DNA of 64,000 nucleotides, taken from positions 272,579 to 336,578 of the forward strand of contig NW_020170431.1 of the NCBI RefSeq assembly GCF_000524195.1. The letters run 5' to 3'. Numbering within the stretch: position 1 is the stretch's first letter; every line of letters begins with the position of its first letter. Shown piece by piece: positions 1 to 11,900 of the stretch. Source of the stretch: Echinococcus granulosus (lineage: Eukaryota; Platyhelminthes; Cestoda; Cyclophyllidea; Taeniidae). The notes beneath the pieces are model-generated. The model was not told the origin of the DNA, made no database searches, and was given only the letters and a program-made list of their open reading frames with translations. The position numbers and the translations under genes are program-made.

Positions 1-1941
1 GAGTTTGCTGTGTATTCTGCATACAGAAAACGTTTCACCTCATTTTGTCGCATCCCATCACGAAATCCAGCCCTAAACACGTTCTCTAGAAAAACGAGGA
101 TCGCAATCCAATCGGCGCCCCACTAAGGGTAATTTCGTTGATTAATAAGGTTGGTTACATGGGTAGTTGTGCCATCTCTGCAGGTGTGAAAGGCCGAGGG
201 CTCGCTACCTTAATGCCTAACAGAGCCACAGTGAGTAATGGAGGAGAAAGTGTAAATAAGTCATTCACAAAGGTAATTTGACAAATTTGCTCACATGTCA
301 ATGAACCTTTGTGAAGATCGACAACGGTGGTATCATACGTAGGTGACACTAAAGTGAAGTATGTACATTGCCTTTGAGCAGTGGATTGACACACATTTGA
401 AAGACGCGGCTTTAGTTGGAGAAGCAATGAATCATTCTGCGAAATACATCTACGCATGTGGGTGGTGGGTTGGCCCACGCCTCATAAGGGGAGGAGAGTT
501 AATTAAGCTGTGCAGGGGTATTTACTTATACAGGATTTAAAAGAGGTGCTCCGTGGTGTCACTACACGTAGCTATAAGTGGCAAGTGTAGTCTATTACCA
601 CTTTCCCGTGCACACATCATGGAGTTGTCGATACACCCCAGACTGTGCCCATCGTTGAGCGGGTATAGCGGATGCTAATTGAGGGTTTTTGCAAACGTAT
701 AATTCGCATCTGACTTGCGGACATGTACCCGTGAAGACAGTATAGTGAAAGCACGGACCACTGTCTAACAGTAGGACAGGTACACGTTAATGACGAAGCT
801 GGAGGGGAATTTCTGTCCCAGAGGAATAGGGTAAGGCGTTGGTCGCTTGGACATCCTCGCGCACTTAACATTTTACTAACAACGAAGAATATTTGCAACA
901 CGCAGGCAAAAAAAAATTTACAGCCCTTTAATCCTAATGGGATCTCCCAACACCAACGGTAGTTTCTTGGGAAAGTAATTCTCTTCCACCACCTCTACTC
1001 TTAAGTTGGTGCATATAAAAAAGAAATTGTTTTATCACTCCCGTAATGAATGAGAGTACTTAGCACATCAATCCCGAACTAGCGTAATGCCAGTGGCATG
1101 CAATCCTTTATTACCATGCACGTATCAATCACCCTTTGAGTGATTTATCACGTGAATCCAACAGAATGTTTAAAGTTTACCAAATTGACATGTTCTACTA
1201 TCATGTACCGTACCTACTCCGAAGATCACAAATTTTACGGAAAGCTTCTATGGCTTCGAAATCAACCTCGAATATGCTGGGCAGATAAATTTAAATCGTA
1301 CGGAGTTCAAAAGGAGAGACAAGTACAAGTGAGTATAGAAAAGAGGGTTCGACTGAGAGGCATAGCCAAAATTTGCACTGCATGGAATATAGACAACTAA
1401 GTGCTCAAGTTACCAGTTATAAGCAAATGCAATGGCCACACCGAATAATTTACTAACTGACATGGCTACCTGATAAATAAAACTCTGTACATTTTTAATT
1501 CGAAAGTATTCACAAAATTGAGTTCAACAAACAAGAAGCTCAGTTAAACTCCTCTGATTTTTCATTTGAAGCGTTTTTACTACTGATAAGCTTATAAGTA
1601 AGTATTGCATGTCTGAAGTTTTCATTAATGGCCTAGGAGAACCTCCTCGTTCCCGGTTACTCAGTTTGTCCCTTCCAATTTTACCACAAATTTAGAAAGG
1701 ATTCCAAGGCATGCGACCAATAAAAAACTCCGAGAACCACCTAGCAATCCGTTTTTAACTCAAATAAAGAACACTCAAAAAGGAATACTGATTTCACCTA
1801 GGTCTTCCTCAAATCAAATGGTGAGTGCTTAAAGTAATCAAGAAGCATTGAAAGATAATAACCAACTGTAATGGATAAGCAAGTCGAGATTATAAAAACG
1901 CTTCTACAGACTCTCAGCATAAGGTCTAACAAAAGCCTCAC
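1..1941. other. Left flank, no exon identified (3' side of PISD)
   Basis: This stretch lies downstream of the last visible PISD exon on the minus strand. I looked on the minus strand for the remaining PISD segment (the NERV-type block, the ATNVG block and the LGST catalytic motif) and found none. Open frames of about 70-110 codons on both strands resemble no family I know and lack convincing paired splice signals. It is probably a long PISD intron. Confidence 0.5.
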
Positions 1942-2203
1942 CCGTAAAATGGCGCCTAATCCTGACTGTCCAGTCGGTAGGCGATTGGAAGCGGTGATAA
2001 TCACCGGGTGCGAGGTAGATGACGCACTGGTAAAGGTGGCGGTGGCCCGTCTTGCCCTTCTTCGCTGCTGCTTGCGTACCGTCGTCTGTCAGAGGGCCCA
2101 GGAACTCATCCATATTGTAGGAGATCCCTTTCACCTGCTCCAGTATACGCGTCTCGAGGTCGACAGGACCCAGATACAGCACCGTGCCATCGCAAGGTGA
2201 GGT
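1942..2203 (-). CDS. PISD: PISD exon 3
   Basis: The exon has 262 bases, phase 0 to 1. It begins after ctcatctag and ends at a G|gtgagg donor inside the Gly codon of HFTG. It encodes SPCDGTVLYLG, LEQVKGISYNM, FLGP, and the most conserved part of the family, LYQCVIYLAPGDYHRFQSPTDW. Between FLGP and LYQ is a short Lys/Gly-rich insertion (AAAKKGKTGHRH). Reading through the donor reaches a stop after about 14 codons, which supports splicing here. Confidence 0.95.
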
Positions 2204-4232
2204 CTAGATGAGAAACCGAGAGGAATAGGCGCCTAATCAAATTCGGGGAGAGTGTTAGGCAAGTCTCAGTTTCCTGCAATTCGACCCCTGCGCTAGTGGC
2301 ACGAAACTTAAACTATTTGCCTCACAGCTCAGCTGCAAACAGACAAAAAGCCGACTTAAAGAATAAATCTGACGATGGATGTAGAACATTGCTTGGTATT
2401 TAAGAAAACTTAATCAAACACCAATGCATAATCACTAGGATTTTACAGTTAACCTCATAGTAAATTTGTCACCATGCACATTAAAAGGTGTATCGTTTGA
2501 AGATCCCGCTAGTTGATTTTCTACTGGAGACATGGCACTCTTCAAACTCCTATGTACGTAAATAACACTATTAGTGGCTTCTAACAACTTCGCCACCTAA
2601 TTCTAACGCGATCTGGCCGAAACACCAAGGCAACGTGGCTCCAATAATGCGATCCGACCTGTTTTGTTGTTATTGTACCTTTATTTACCACCCATGAAAA
2701 AACGAGCAAAAGCAGTTAGCAGGGAGATATATAAGGAATCTCAAAAAATGTGACTAGTTAAAAAAGAGTACTCATATAAAAGGGACATCTCTACAAAAGC
2801 ATAATCCGATTCGACATCCTGTTAATGTAGAAGCAAGACACGGAACAACAGAAAACTCGTTTGTACAAAAATGATGCAAACGAAAGTGAGATATATTTTT
2901 GATCAAGCCTACACTTGAGTATCAGGCAACCAAAAAAGGTGTAGTTTTTAATAGGTGTTTGCAAAGTGAATTCGTCGGTTTGTAAGCAGGGAATATAAAA
3001 GATTACTACAGGTCAACCTACCAATACCGTACCTCGTTGTGTTCACTACATACCTACTACCTGCCGCCTGTTTTGAACCCTCATTTCATCAAGTGTTACC
3101 TTAACCTGGTCTATGTGACTCAAGACTTTTGGCTTCCCAACTCGAGTTTAACTAGACTCCAAGGCTCTAGAAACTATCTTCCCGTCATGTTTGTTGTGCA
3201 ACTTTAAATAAACAATATGTTAAGAAGCTTATGGTCATTTAAAAGTTGTTATAGGAGCTCATTTGTCTACCTCACATTGATGTTCGGTAACGAAAAAACG
3301 CCCCACTTTAGTTAGTAATACTTACACGCATATACATCTAGTTTTTTTTTCATCATTATGGTGGAAAATCTATGGCGAGAAATCACAATTAGACGCATGT
3401 TGAATCGGAACCGACGCAAATATGAAATCTATTTCACCTAAGACAAAGGACTCACAATTAAGGCAACTCTACCCGTAGCTCAAACACTAGGCACAAATTC
3501 ACTACAATGTGTAAAAAAGAGACAATCACCAATTATTTGCTGAGGTATGTTCGCTTAGTAACTGGGAAGAATTACAAAGACAAAGGACTCGGAAATCATT
3601 CCACTAAAAGCAGTTATACGCAACCTAAATAAGCCAATTACAATAATGACAACCATAGAACCAATACATATAATAAGAAGCACATACGATGACAGCTGTG
3701 CTATCAAGAGGACGAGTATTGGGTGCTAATTCCCGAGTAAAGAACTGAGACAGAGTAGCGTATTTCCTGGGATCGGACTCTTTGGCCTCGGCCATGTTGC
3801 AGTGGGTAAGCTTTACGAATGTGCCAAACACAATGCTGCGAAGAAATGAAGGGATTGTAATATCCCCCACCGCGCCTACGAAATGGGAGAAGGTATTTGT
3901 GGGAAGTCTGCGATATACGACGGCCTAGAGATAGAAAGGGAGTGAAAGCAATAAGGTTATGCAAAAGCAAGATTGATGCTGCATAATCAAAACCACACCT
4001 TAAAATTTTTAGGATAATGGGAAGGTTGTTTCTCGTAGTCAAAATACCAAATGTATAGAAGGTAGGAACCGGTGAGTGCGGTGGCACCCAGAAGAAGTTT
4101 TGGCTGAAAAATATGAGGAAGACGACCAAGAGAAGAGCTTCTGGGGGAACTGGAAGAGAAGGAAGAAGTATTCGGTATGACGAATAATCGGCAGGGGTGG
4201 TTCACGAGTTGGGAGTGCGTGAGGCGAAACAT
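1942..4232 (-). CDS. PISD: Phosphatidylserine decarboxylase, mitochondrial (partial gene, 3 exons)
   Basis: The enzyme converts phosphatidylserine to phosphatidylethanolamine at the mitochondrial inner membrane. Joined minus-strand exons 4232-3999, 3924-3688 and 2203-1942 give 244 residues. The order is: a basic, Ser-rich N-terminus typical of a mitochondrial presequence; a membrane segment around residues 48-66; then family blocks. These blocks are YRRLPT, the CNMAEA...YATLSQFFTREL region with NTRP, SPCDGTVL, LEQVKGISYNM, FLGP, and LYQCVIYLAPGDYHRFQSPTDW followed by HFTG. All three exons join in frame (phases 0, 0, then 1 at the last donor). The Asp in SPCDG and the His in APGDYH are conserved family positions. 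The LGST self-cleavage motif, which makes the pyruvoyl group, is missing, as is roughly the last third of a typical protein, so the gene continues beyond base 1. Family identity is very secure. Confidence 0.95.
2935..3215 (+). repeat. Dispersed repeat family R1, copy a
   Basis: This lies inside PISD intron 2. It shares, in the same order, blocks with the region at 6975-7290: a TATAAA-like stretch, a CGTTGTGTTC block, a TTTTGAACCC block, then TGACTCAAGAC, TGGC and GACTCCAAGGC blocks. The copies carry many substitutions and indels, so this is an old element. The TATA box followed by a conserved downstream block resembles an LTR or short non-coding retroelement, but the class is not proven. Confidence 0.5.
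3688..3924 (-). CDS. PISD: PISD exon 2
   Basis: The exon has 79 codons, phase 0 to 0. It starts after a pyrimidine-rich ctctag acceptor and ends at an ATC|gtatgt donor. It encodes the block found in all PSD-I enzymes: YRRLPT, a structural region ending in CNMAEA, then YATLSQFFTREL and NTRPLD. Its last residues (STAVI) run directly into TSPCDG of exon 3, exactly as in family members (VISPSDG). Confidence 0.93.
3999..4232 (-). CDS. PISD: PISD exon 1 (start codon, presequence and membrane segment)
   Basis: The exon has 78 codons from the ATG at 4232 to an AAG followed by a gtgtgg donor (phase 0). Residues 1-40 are Ser/Arg-rich with few acidic residues, as in a mitochondrial import signal. A hydrophobic stretch follows (LLLGATALTGSYLLYIWYF). 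Reading past the donor meets a stop within four codons. The next intron is only 74 bases. Confidence 0.85.
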
Positions 4233-5873
4233 GGAGAAAAATTAGGCTAAATAAAAAAGAGGAAGAATTAGTGCATTTGATGATAAAAGAAGACAGTTCC
4301 GAACATTACGATGAAGAGGAAATAGGTGACAATAGGAACAAAGAAGTGATTAGGCGAATAACTCAAAACATGCGAATACCGAAAAACCATTTTAATTTAA
4401 ATGACGAATATGTGTGGCCAAAGCCATTCATCTGCGCCAAAAATTTATATAATTTGGCCGAATTAGCACCTACTGCTGGAACGACGAAACACGGAGTAGA
4501 AAACTTGAGGTGGCATTGAACATTGAGGCCACTATGTCTATCCAGCTCAAGTACACTAAAATGCCCAATAAATACTAAGGTACTACCGGAAATAATTTAA
4601 AAGCTTAAGTACGCCAAACTGGCTGCAATACAGCTGATAACTTTAAAACTTTGCTTTTAAACGTAAAGACTTAAGTCAATAGCCTCATTAAGAGATGTAA
4701 AGTAGGCGCACACTAAAAATTCCACCATGGTATGATTATTAAGGAATAGACTTGTTTTTGGAAAAATGGGCAGTTAACTCTGTCTGCCTGATATTGATAA
4801 ATAATTGGACTTGGTCCCGCGTAAAAGTGAGTATTTAAAACCCTTTACACCTGGGTCGAAATAAAGCCTAATTTTCGATTATCTTATAAACTCAGGACCT
4901 TTATATGACAGAGCAATTTCATTAAATCCATTTAGACATTTCTTAAAGATGTTTTTAACAATTAGCGTCAAATAAATTACTGTTACATCAATTTTAAAGC
5001 ATTCAATTTCTATTTATGATAATCTGCACCTATGCGATTGGTTTCATAGCATTGTAGTACACACTTCCATCCCAGAATTCCAGTTTTATGGCGAAAGCTT
5101 TCTGTATTTTGTATAGTACCATGCACAAATGGGATGTTTAAATTAAAGCAACTTACAATTACACCTAAAACTTTGATTTTTATGCATCTGCAGGAATGCT
5201 GAACGCAACGTATTACTTAACCTTCTATTTGTATTTTTGGACGACTGGCTTTTACTTGCTCTACTAATTGGACTCGAGAAATATGACTTAAACCATTTAG
5301 TGAAGTTTTGCAGGCACATATTTAAAGCAATCAAATACCATTCAGAAATCAACCCGGGAAATTGGTTCCGTGTGACCCACTCGTCTTGTCAACAAACCGT
5401 GATTCTTCCTAGATCTATCATTTTCAAGACAATGTTCTGCTACATGACCTGAAACTAGACTTTTTCATTTGTTTTCTAATTTTGTAACATCACTTCCAAT
5501 TAAATTTGGCATATTTTGTAACCCGTCGGTCCTATAACTTTGCCCTTGTATAGTATTTCTGTTGATGGTGGTTATTTTCTTATTATTATATTATTATCTT
5601 GTTACCTCGACCTATTTTTTGCGAACAGAAAGTTTTCTGTAGTGAAGTATGTCTCAGTGCATATCTTGCTTATCTGCTCATCACTACACTTAAGGATTTT
5701 ATTACCGTGGTTAATACTAGCTTTCGAAAATTGTGTCACAGAGGTCTTATTTTGTGCTTAACTTCGAACTCCTAGTTTTGTATAATTGTTCATATCCGAA
5801 TGAGTGAAACACTAATTATTTCGCCTCAAAGGTAATTTGCAAATTTACGAATGGGGAATGGATTCCGCCTAAA
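4233..5873. promoter_or_regulatory. Head-to-head intergenic region between PISD and the ALMS-motif gene
   Basis: About 1.64 kb separate the two divergent start codons, so both promoters probably lie here; no core element can be assigned with confidence. The half nearest PISD contains a plus-strand open frame (4271-4519), listed separately. The rest is AT-rich with no recognisable gene. Confidence 0.4.
4271..4519 (+). CDS. Unrecognised small open frame, divergent from PISD
   Basis: This frame has 82 codons and starts only 38 bases from the PISD start on the other strand; the first ATG is at 4280. The predicted peptide is hydrophilic, with an acidic N-terminal part (SSEHYDEEEIGDN) and a C-terminal part rich in Asn, Pro and aromatics. 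It matches no family I know, has no signal peptide or membrane segment, and could be chance or the first exon of an unknown gene. Base composition is close to the surrounding non-coding DNA, which argues for caution. Confidence 0.2.
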   Translation: MHLMIKEDSSEHYDEEEIGDNRNKEVIRRITQNMRIPKNHFNLNDEYVWPKPFICAKNLYNLAELAPTAGTTKHGVENLRWH

Positions 5874-5954
5874 ATGAGCTCGATCTCACCGAAACGCCTT
5901 CGCTTCTACCCTCTTTTGGAATTCAGCGGGTCCGTGTCTACGGGGGATTTGAGG
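5874..5954 (+). CDS. ALMS-motif gene, putative exon 1 (start codon)
   Basis: An ATG at 5874 opens 27 codons (MSSISPKRLRFYPLLEF...) and ends at a gtagtt donor in phase 0, which matches the phase-0 acceptor of the next block. The basic and Ser-rich start is plausible for a cytoplasmic protein. The start is chosen because it is the first ATG whose frame joins exon 2 in phase. No family similarity supports it. Confidence 0.45.
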
Positions 5955-8900
5955 GTAGTTTTTTCCTGCTCACGCATCTTTTTCATTGCTGCAAAATTGT
6001 TGCTCAATGCTTTTCATCACTGTTGTCTTTTTTGTTGTAAAACAAATTTTGCGCCTATGCCCCTTTCAGAGAGAATTCATCGGAAACTGTTTTGCGTATC
6101 CTTCTTTGTCTGGAAGCTCGGTCTCTTCAGAAACTCTGCCTGTTTCGTTGAATTCTAGTCAAGACTTTGGGAAATGTTCGGCACCAACATTCCACTCGTC
6201 GGAAAGTTGCCTGCGTACCGATTCGCCAAACATTGGTGACTGCAGCCACATTTTTCAAACGCTTGTGAGTTGCAGATTGAAGTTGGAACTTTTGCGTTTT
6301 GAAAAGCAGGATCTTGTGCTCTGATGATAGCATTATAGCATATAATTAGGACCACCTAGTCATCGCATTTAGCTTTGCTTTTGGATGCACCGCTAGGGTT
6401 CCAATTTTTGTAGTTATAGATGCTTTTGGTATCAGTGTTGACGCTTTCAAACCCAGATTTGCAAATATGTGTCACCTTTACATTCTTGTCTAAGCACAAA
6501 TGTTTGCCTTTAAAACACTAAAATGGACGTCGAATCTCCTTGTTATGAGAACATTCAACTCTCAGTTTTTGTCATATTAGTACAGCAGAATACCTAGGAT
6601 ATGGTGGTCTTTTGTTTTCCAAGACCATGGCAGTGGGTTTATTAAAAGTGGTTTATTTATTGTAGGAAACCTCGAGCTCTCCTAATGAAGTAATTCTGCA
6701 TGAGATATCCCATTGTTCATCGAGACCGCTTGAATGGGATCACAGGTGGGATTATGGAGATAAAGCGAAAGGACAATTAATCCATCCCCAAGGCAAAGAC
6801 CATGATGTTCAATTTGAGACCAGTATCGATTCAATTTGGACCTGGCCCACTTGCCGACGGGCTTGTGGTAAGGGTCAGCATATACTCAGCGGTGAAAATT
6901 AAAAGTCGTTTTGCTGCTAGACGACTAAAAAGCGCTCTTGGGGTTTCCAGTACCTCTCGCCTGTAGTGATTTCAAAATTACAGGTGTAGGTAAGGTGTAT
7001 CCGGTTGTTCGTAAGCGGGTATTATAAAGCATGAGTATACGCCAACTTGACAGCATCATACTTCGTTGTGTTCTCCGCCTATTTTGAACCCTTATTTCAG
7101 CAGGTGCTACCGGGACCTGATAGATGTAATTCAAGACCGTTGGCCTCGTGAACCGAGGTTCACTCGACTCCAAAGCCCACGAAACTATCCTCTTGTCACA
7201 TTTAGTGGAGAACACTTGGAGAAGGTACGCTTAGTCGCGGTTAGTGGTGTGAGAATGCGTCGCTTGGAAAGGCTTTATATATACAGCCTGAAAGTGGTGC
7301 TAAAGCATTCATTGGTCAATTCGCATAGTTCGGGAGTAGGGTCTTCCTTTTTTGGTAATGACTAACTACATGGCGTACCTAAAATTAAGGACTCGGAACT
7401 GCGGTGCGATGAACAACTTTCAGTTATGGTCAACCCGGGTGATAAAACAATCATTTTACATATACATTAAATAGAGGTGCTGCCACTCCCCCCTCCCCTC
7501 TGCCTCATTCTTCGTATCCCTTGATATCACTCCAAGAAAAAGTTCTCACTTCCTTGATATTAGCGCTCGGCACTTGTTTTATCACACGAAAATTAAAAAC
7601 TTCTTAAACGGGGAATAATAGAAATAGAAACAAAGGCAACCAGAGGTGGTCCTCATTTTGCATCAAGAAGCAACAAATTTAATGGAAGTAAAATTCGCCC
7701 TTAGCTTACCTTGATGAGAACTTTGTAATATCTGATGGATTTGTGATTGTTCCAATGATTAAAATATTTTAGAAAGATTTTACAGTTATTTACACTTCAT
7801 TATAAAGGTTTCACGATCTTATTTAATTAACCCACGACATGAGGTTAATTTCCTGTAGAAAATGGGGGCTCAATTTTGAGCGATACCTGGGTCAGGAAAA
7901 AAACGAATCCAGCCGAATTTTACTTGAAAAACTGAAGTTTTTAAATTTGGCAGCCTTTTGGATGTTGTGAAAGATCACTGAATGAATTTCATTCCAGGAT
8001 CGCAGTGAATTTCATTATACTGGTAGATTGGTTACTGACAGCGTCGAGAACGGTACACAGCAAAAGGCGCTTTCGGATGCAAAGTAAATACCAGTAGAAA
8101 ACTTCGAGTTTTCTTATTTATTAAAATAATCATGCTTGAACTCCATTTTCTCTAACTTCTTTCCTGGAAAACGCAAACTAACAGCAAAAGATGTATTAGT
8201 AAAATGTTTTTATCTCTGGCTCTACTTGACTTCGTCTCATTTTGCATTTATTCCCAATTCCTTTGGCTTTACCTTGCATGTGATCGCATGACTGTCGATG
8301 GAAGTATATTCTTCCACCCTAAAGTTCAGTAGGGGATGCTGTGAAGAGCCAGGTTTGTTGCGATATGGGCTATGAGGTCCGATTTACTGGCTGTTTTTTT
8401 TTTTAAGGGGAAGATTTTCTATACACAATCCACTTGTAGCGTATCAAGTAAGGTGGATCTCTACCGCTTTTCTGGCTTGACTTTCGTGCAGCATTCATTC
8501 ATAGAAAACGGTTGTGTTTGAAGCCCACTACACATGCACGCACGAACCGAGCATAACCTTCCGTCTATATAGTGGTGTTCGCCTCAAAAATGTAGAAGTG
8601 GCTAAAAAATTTTCAGCATTCAGCTCGAACACAACAGGAATTTGTTAGTCACACTTGTTAACTTTAAATGTGCTATGCAGTGATACTTTACCAAGAAAGG
8701 GAAGACCAGACCCTTGAACGATCATTGAGTGATTTATCACTACTTCCAGGTTGTTCATCTGAAGCATTTCTGAGCGAAGTACCTTCACACCATTTACTGC
8801 GACTAGGCTGGACCTTCCTTAAGTACTGCATAACTAATACAACGAGAAAGTAGTTACTGGTGCCTTGGAATTGAGTCAAATTCGGTTCCCTAAGCCAACA

Positions 8901-11900
8901 GTCTCGGATCACACCTCCCAGGCTCAAGTGATACTTGCTGAAATGGGGGTTCCAAATGGGTGGTAAGTGTTGGGGAGCAAAATGAAGAGTATTGGGCTGG
9001 CAAACTAACGCACATCCATCTATCCCTTCCATTGTTTCTCCATAAACAGTCGCATACATTTTAAGAGTCTCCACGAGTTGCATAATGTCGGCTTCAAGGC
9101 ATAACGGAACTCGTACGACTGTCTTAGTAATCGGATTATAAGTTGTCGTAAGTACTCTCGTCTAACTTCAAAAGGTGTCTAATGAAGTCCGCAATGTAGA
9201 GATGCTTCTGAGCCGTTTTGTGAATACGTCACCTTTTGTTTGAATACCGTTTTGTCACCTGCCGGGACAGATATTTGGCCTTTCTTTCTTACATCAATTT
9301 CAACAGCTATTTGTAAGGAACGCCTCGATCGCTTTAAATCTCTTTTCATATTGGTGACTACAATACGGATTGTTGCTGCCATCGTCAATCTGATTTTACA
9401 AGCTTTTCTTCTATAAGTCTCCGGAGATTCCGTCCTCTATAACTTCAGGGATCACATCACGTTTCAGTTCCAGTCACCATCGATCATCCAGCACGAGAAC
9501 GCCAACCTACACCACCGCCTTCACCCCTACCTCTGCAAACGTCATCGCAAGCACATCTAAGCCACGTAAAATGCCCCGTTCCACAGTTCCTTCACTCCAC
9601 GGAATTGGCCCACAACTTCGAGAAACCCGAAGTAGTCCAATGCAATAACCACAGTCTCTCGGGCAGTCATGTCGATCTGTCTACGCGGGAGCTCTGTGAG
9701 GCAGTAACTCGGGCGGAAATGTGGACGCAGCGATCGATGAGGGGTCTACGTGAGCACACACGAAGCCTTCTGGCTGCTACGGAGGCAGAGGAGCGAAGAC
9801 TGAGAGCGAGATTGGCCTCGCTTCAGAATCAGATGATGCTGGCAGTGGAAACGGAGCGGAGCAAAGAATCTTCTCAATCAACTAGCATCTGTGCAAATAC
9901 TGCTGTGGAACGACAGAAGGTCGATCTCGGGAATCAAGAGCAGGTGGGTGCGGGCGTCGGGTCCTCCACAAAAAATATTTTTTGACAAAACTACTGAATA
10001 TTTTAGCAGTACCACTTTTGTAGGCAGTAACAGTCACACTATTGAACATTCATCCAGTACGTTCGTCTTTACGAAAATTTGGTCTTTTAACGAATATTTT
10101 GTGGTGCATTATGTCCGTATTCAGAAGCAATCATGTCAGTCTGTGCATTACTAGCGAAGGGCGTTATTTTGCAAATTGACGCTGAAAAAAAAGGGAATTG
10201 GCCTTCCGTTGGACGCCTTGCAAATTGATTCATTATATCAAAATAACTCAGCGAAGGTTAGTGTCTTCGTCGTATAAATGAGGTTGGAATCCCAACAAGC
10301 ATTTCAGAATGTCTCCAATAAAGAAGCCTACAAGGGCCCTTCGGAAGCTTCTAAACCTATTTTTTTTGCAACAGAAACGGTGACGTTGAGTTTATTTTGC
10401 CTAAGCTGTCTGGAAGGCTAGCCAATTGGGAGAGTTCTTCATCCTGGGTGAAATATGACTGCAAAAATTTTACCTAAATCGCATCAATGAGAAATTGTCA
10501 TACCTTATCCGTGGATGTAAAGTGTATCGGAAGCTCAAGCTCTCTTTCGTTCGTATGAGCCCTCGGTATGAGAATCGAGTTTTCATGGACTAAAAGTCTC
10601 GAAAATGATGCTGAGTTGAGTGGCTAAAGGCTGGAACTGTTTCGTGAATTTGAAAAATCGCAGTTGAAGGAGTTCTGCATTCAGTACGTTACTGAATTGT
10701 TTTCAGTAATATTGTCTTTTGGGGAGCTCTAATGAACGGCCTTCGAAAGAGTTCGCAGAGCAGTGAGTTAACCACAAAGTAGCCAATGGAACAGTCAGCA
10801 TGTTACCGATATTCTACCAGTTTAGATCTTATACTACTCTAAATTACTTCAAAAACTTACAGTAAGCAGTGTAATTTCAGCTGCACTCAAGGGTGCTCGC
10901 GTTCGATAATATTTGTCCCTCATGACTTCTTTAAAATGTCGATTCTTTCACTATCTGACAGTTTTTAAACCGTTTTATTAATATTTTACCTTCTTATTCT
11001 TCACAATGCAGAAATTCAGTTTGGAATTGTTGCCAAGCTTTTGATGTTATAGTCCCTCATATTCAACCATGCACGGCAAATGGCATTCCAGTTGGCAATA
11101 AATTGGAGTGATGATTATTCAATGTAAGGGTTACAAGGACTTCCAATACGTCCCATCAGCCTTGCTACCTCTGTGGCGCTCTAGCTACCTCCTAAATATA
11201 TGCAGATCAGGAAGGGTCTTTTTTTCGTAAATGGGTAAATATTGTCTTGGTGCGTGTAGTTACGAGGAAATGTCTACTTTTGAGCTGATTTTAGTATCAA
11301 ATAAAGCGCAAGCTTAAACTGCGATCAAGGGTTGGTTTGCATTGATGTCCTTAATAAACAAGGAAGTCTTATTGGTTATGAGGAGAACAATTTATCAAAT
11401 ACCATGAAGTTGCCTTCTCAACATCAATTATTTTCTCGGTCCTTCTTTTATGGTCCCTTTCCATCAAACTACCTTCTTCCACGGTTCGTTTGAGACACTA
11501 GAAAAGGCCTTCTTTGAAGCATCACATAAGACGATCTTGAGCTTTGTAGTAGGTTAAATGCGCCTGACTCCAGGGGTATGGCGTTCTGGTTGACCTTTAG
11601 GGCCTCCGGTTCTTCCTTGTAAATGCTATGAAATGTATGCTTTTGGCTAGAAGTTCATTGTGAACGTACATGAGGACTTGTGCACTATTCACCGAAATCT
11701 TAGAAACGGGACGCTAGAGTGGTGGCTGAAATCAACCGGGACAAATGAGTCCAAGTAATTAAGTCACAGTTAAAAACTTTGATGCAATCACTTTAGGAAA
11801 AGCGGTATTGTCAGAACCCCAGAGCAATATTGCACAGTTGGAAGTGGCATAAATGTGCTACATAACATCTTATGACTGCTTTTTATTGGTATTCATAGGT

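Noticed and set aside
155..478. 107-codon minus frame that might be the missing PISD C-terminus
   Set aside because: It lacks the NERV, ATNVG and LGST blocks of the family.
1620..1660. Minus-strand NEEVLLG-like string suggestive of the PISD NERVVLLG block
   Set aside because: A stop follows two codons later with no donor, and the upstream residues do not match the family; chance match.
8688..9083. 131-codon minus-strand open frame
   Set aside because: It is the R1 repeat read on its own strand; related copies carry stops in the same frame.
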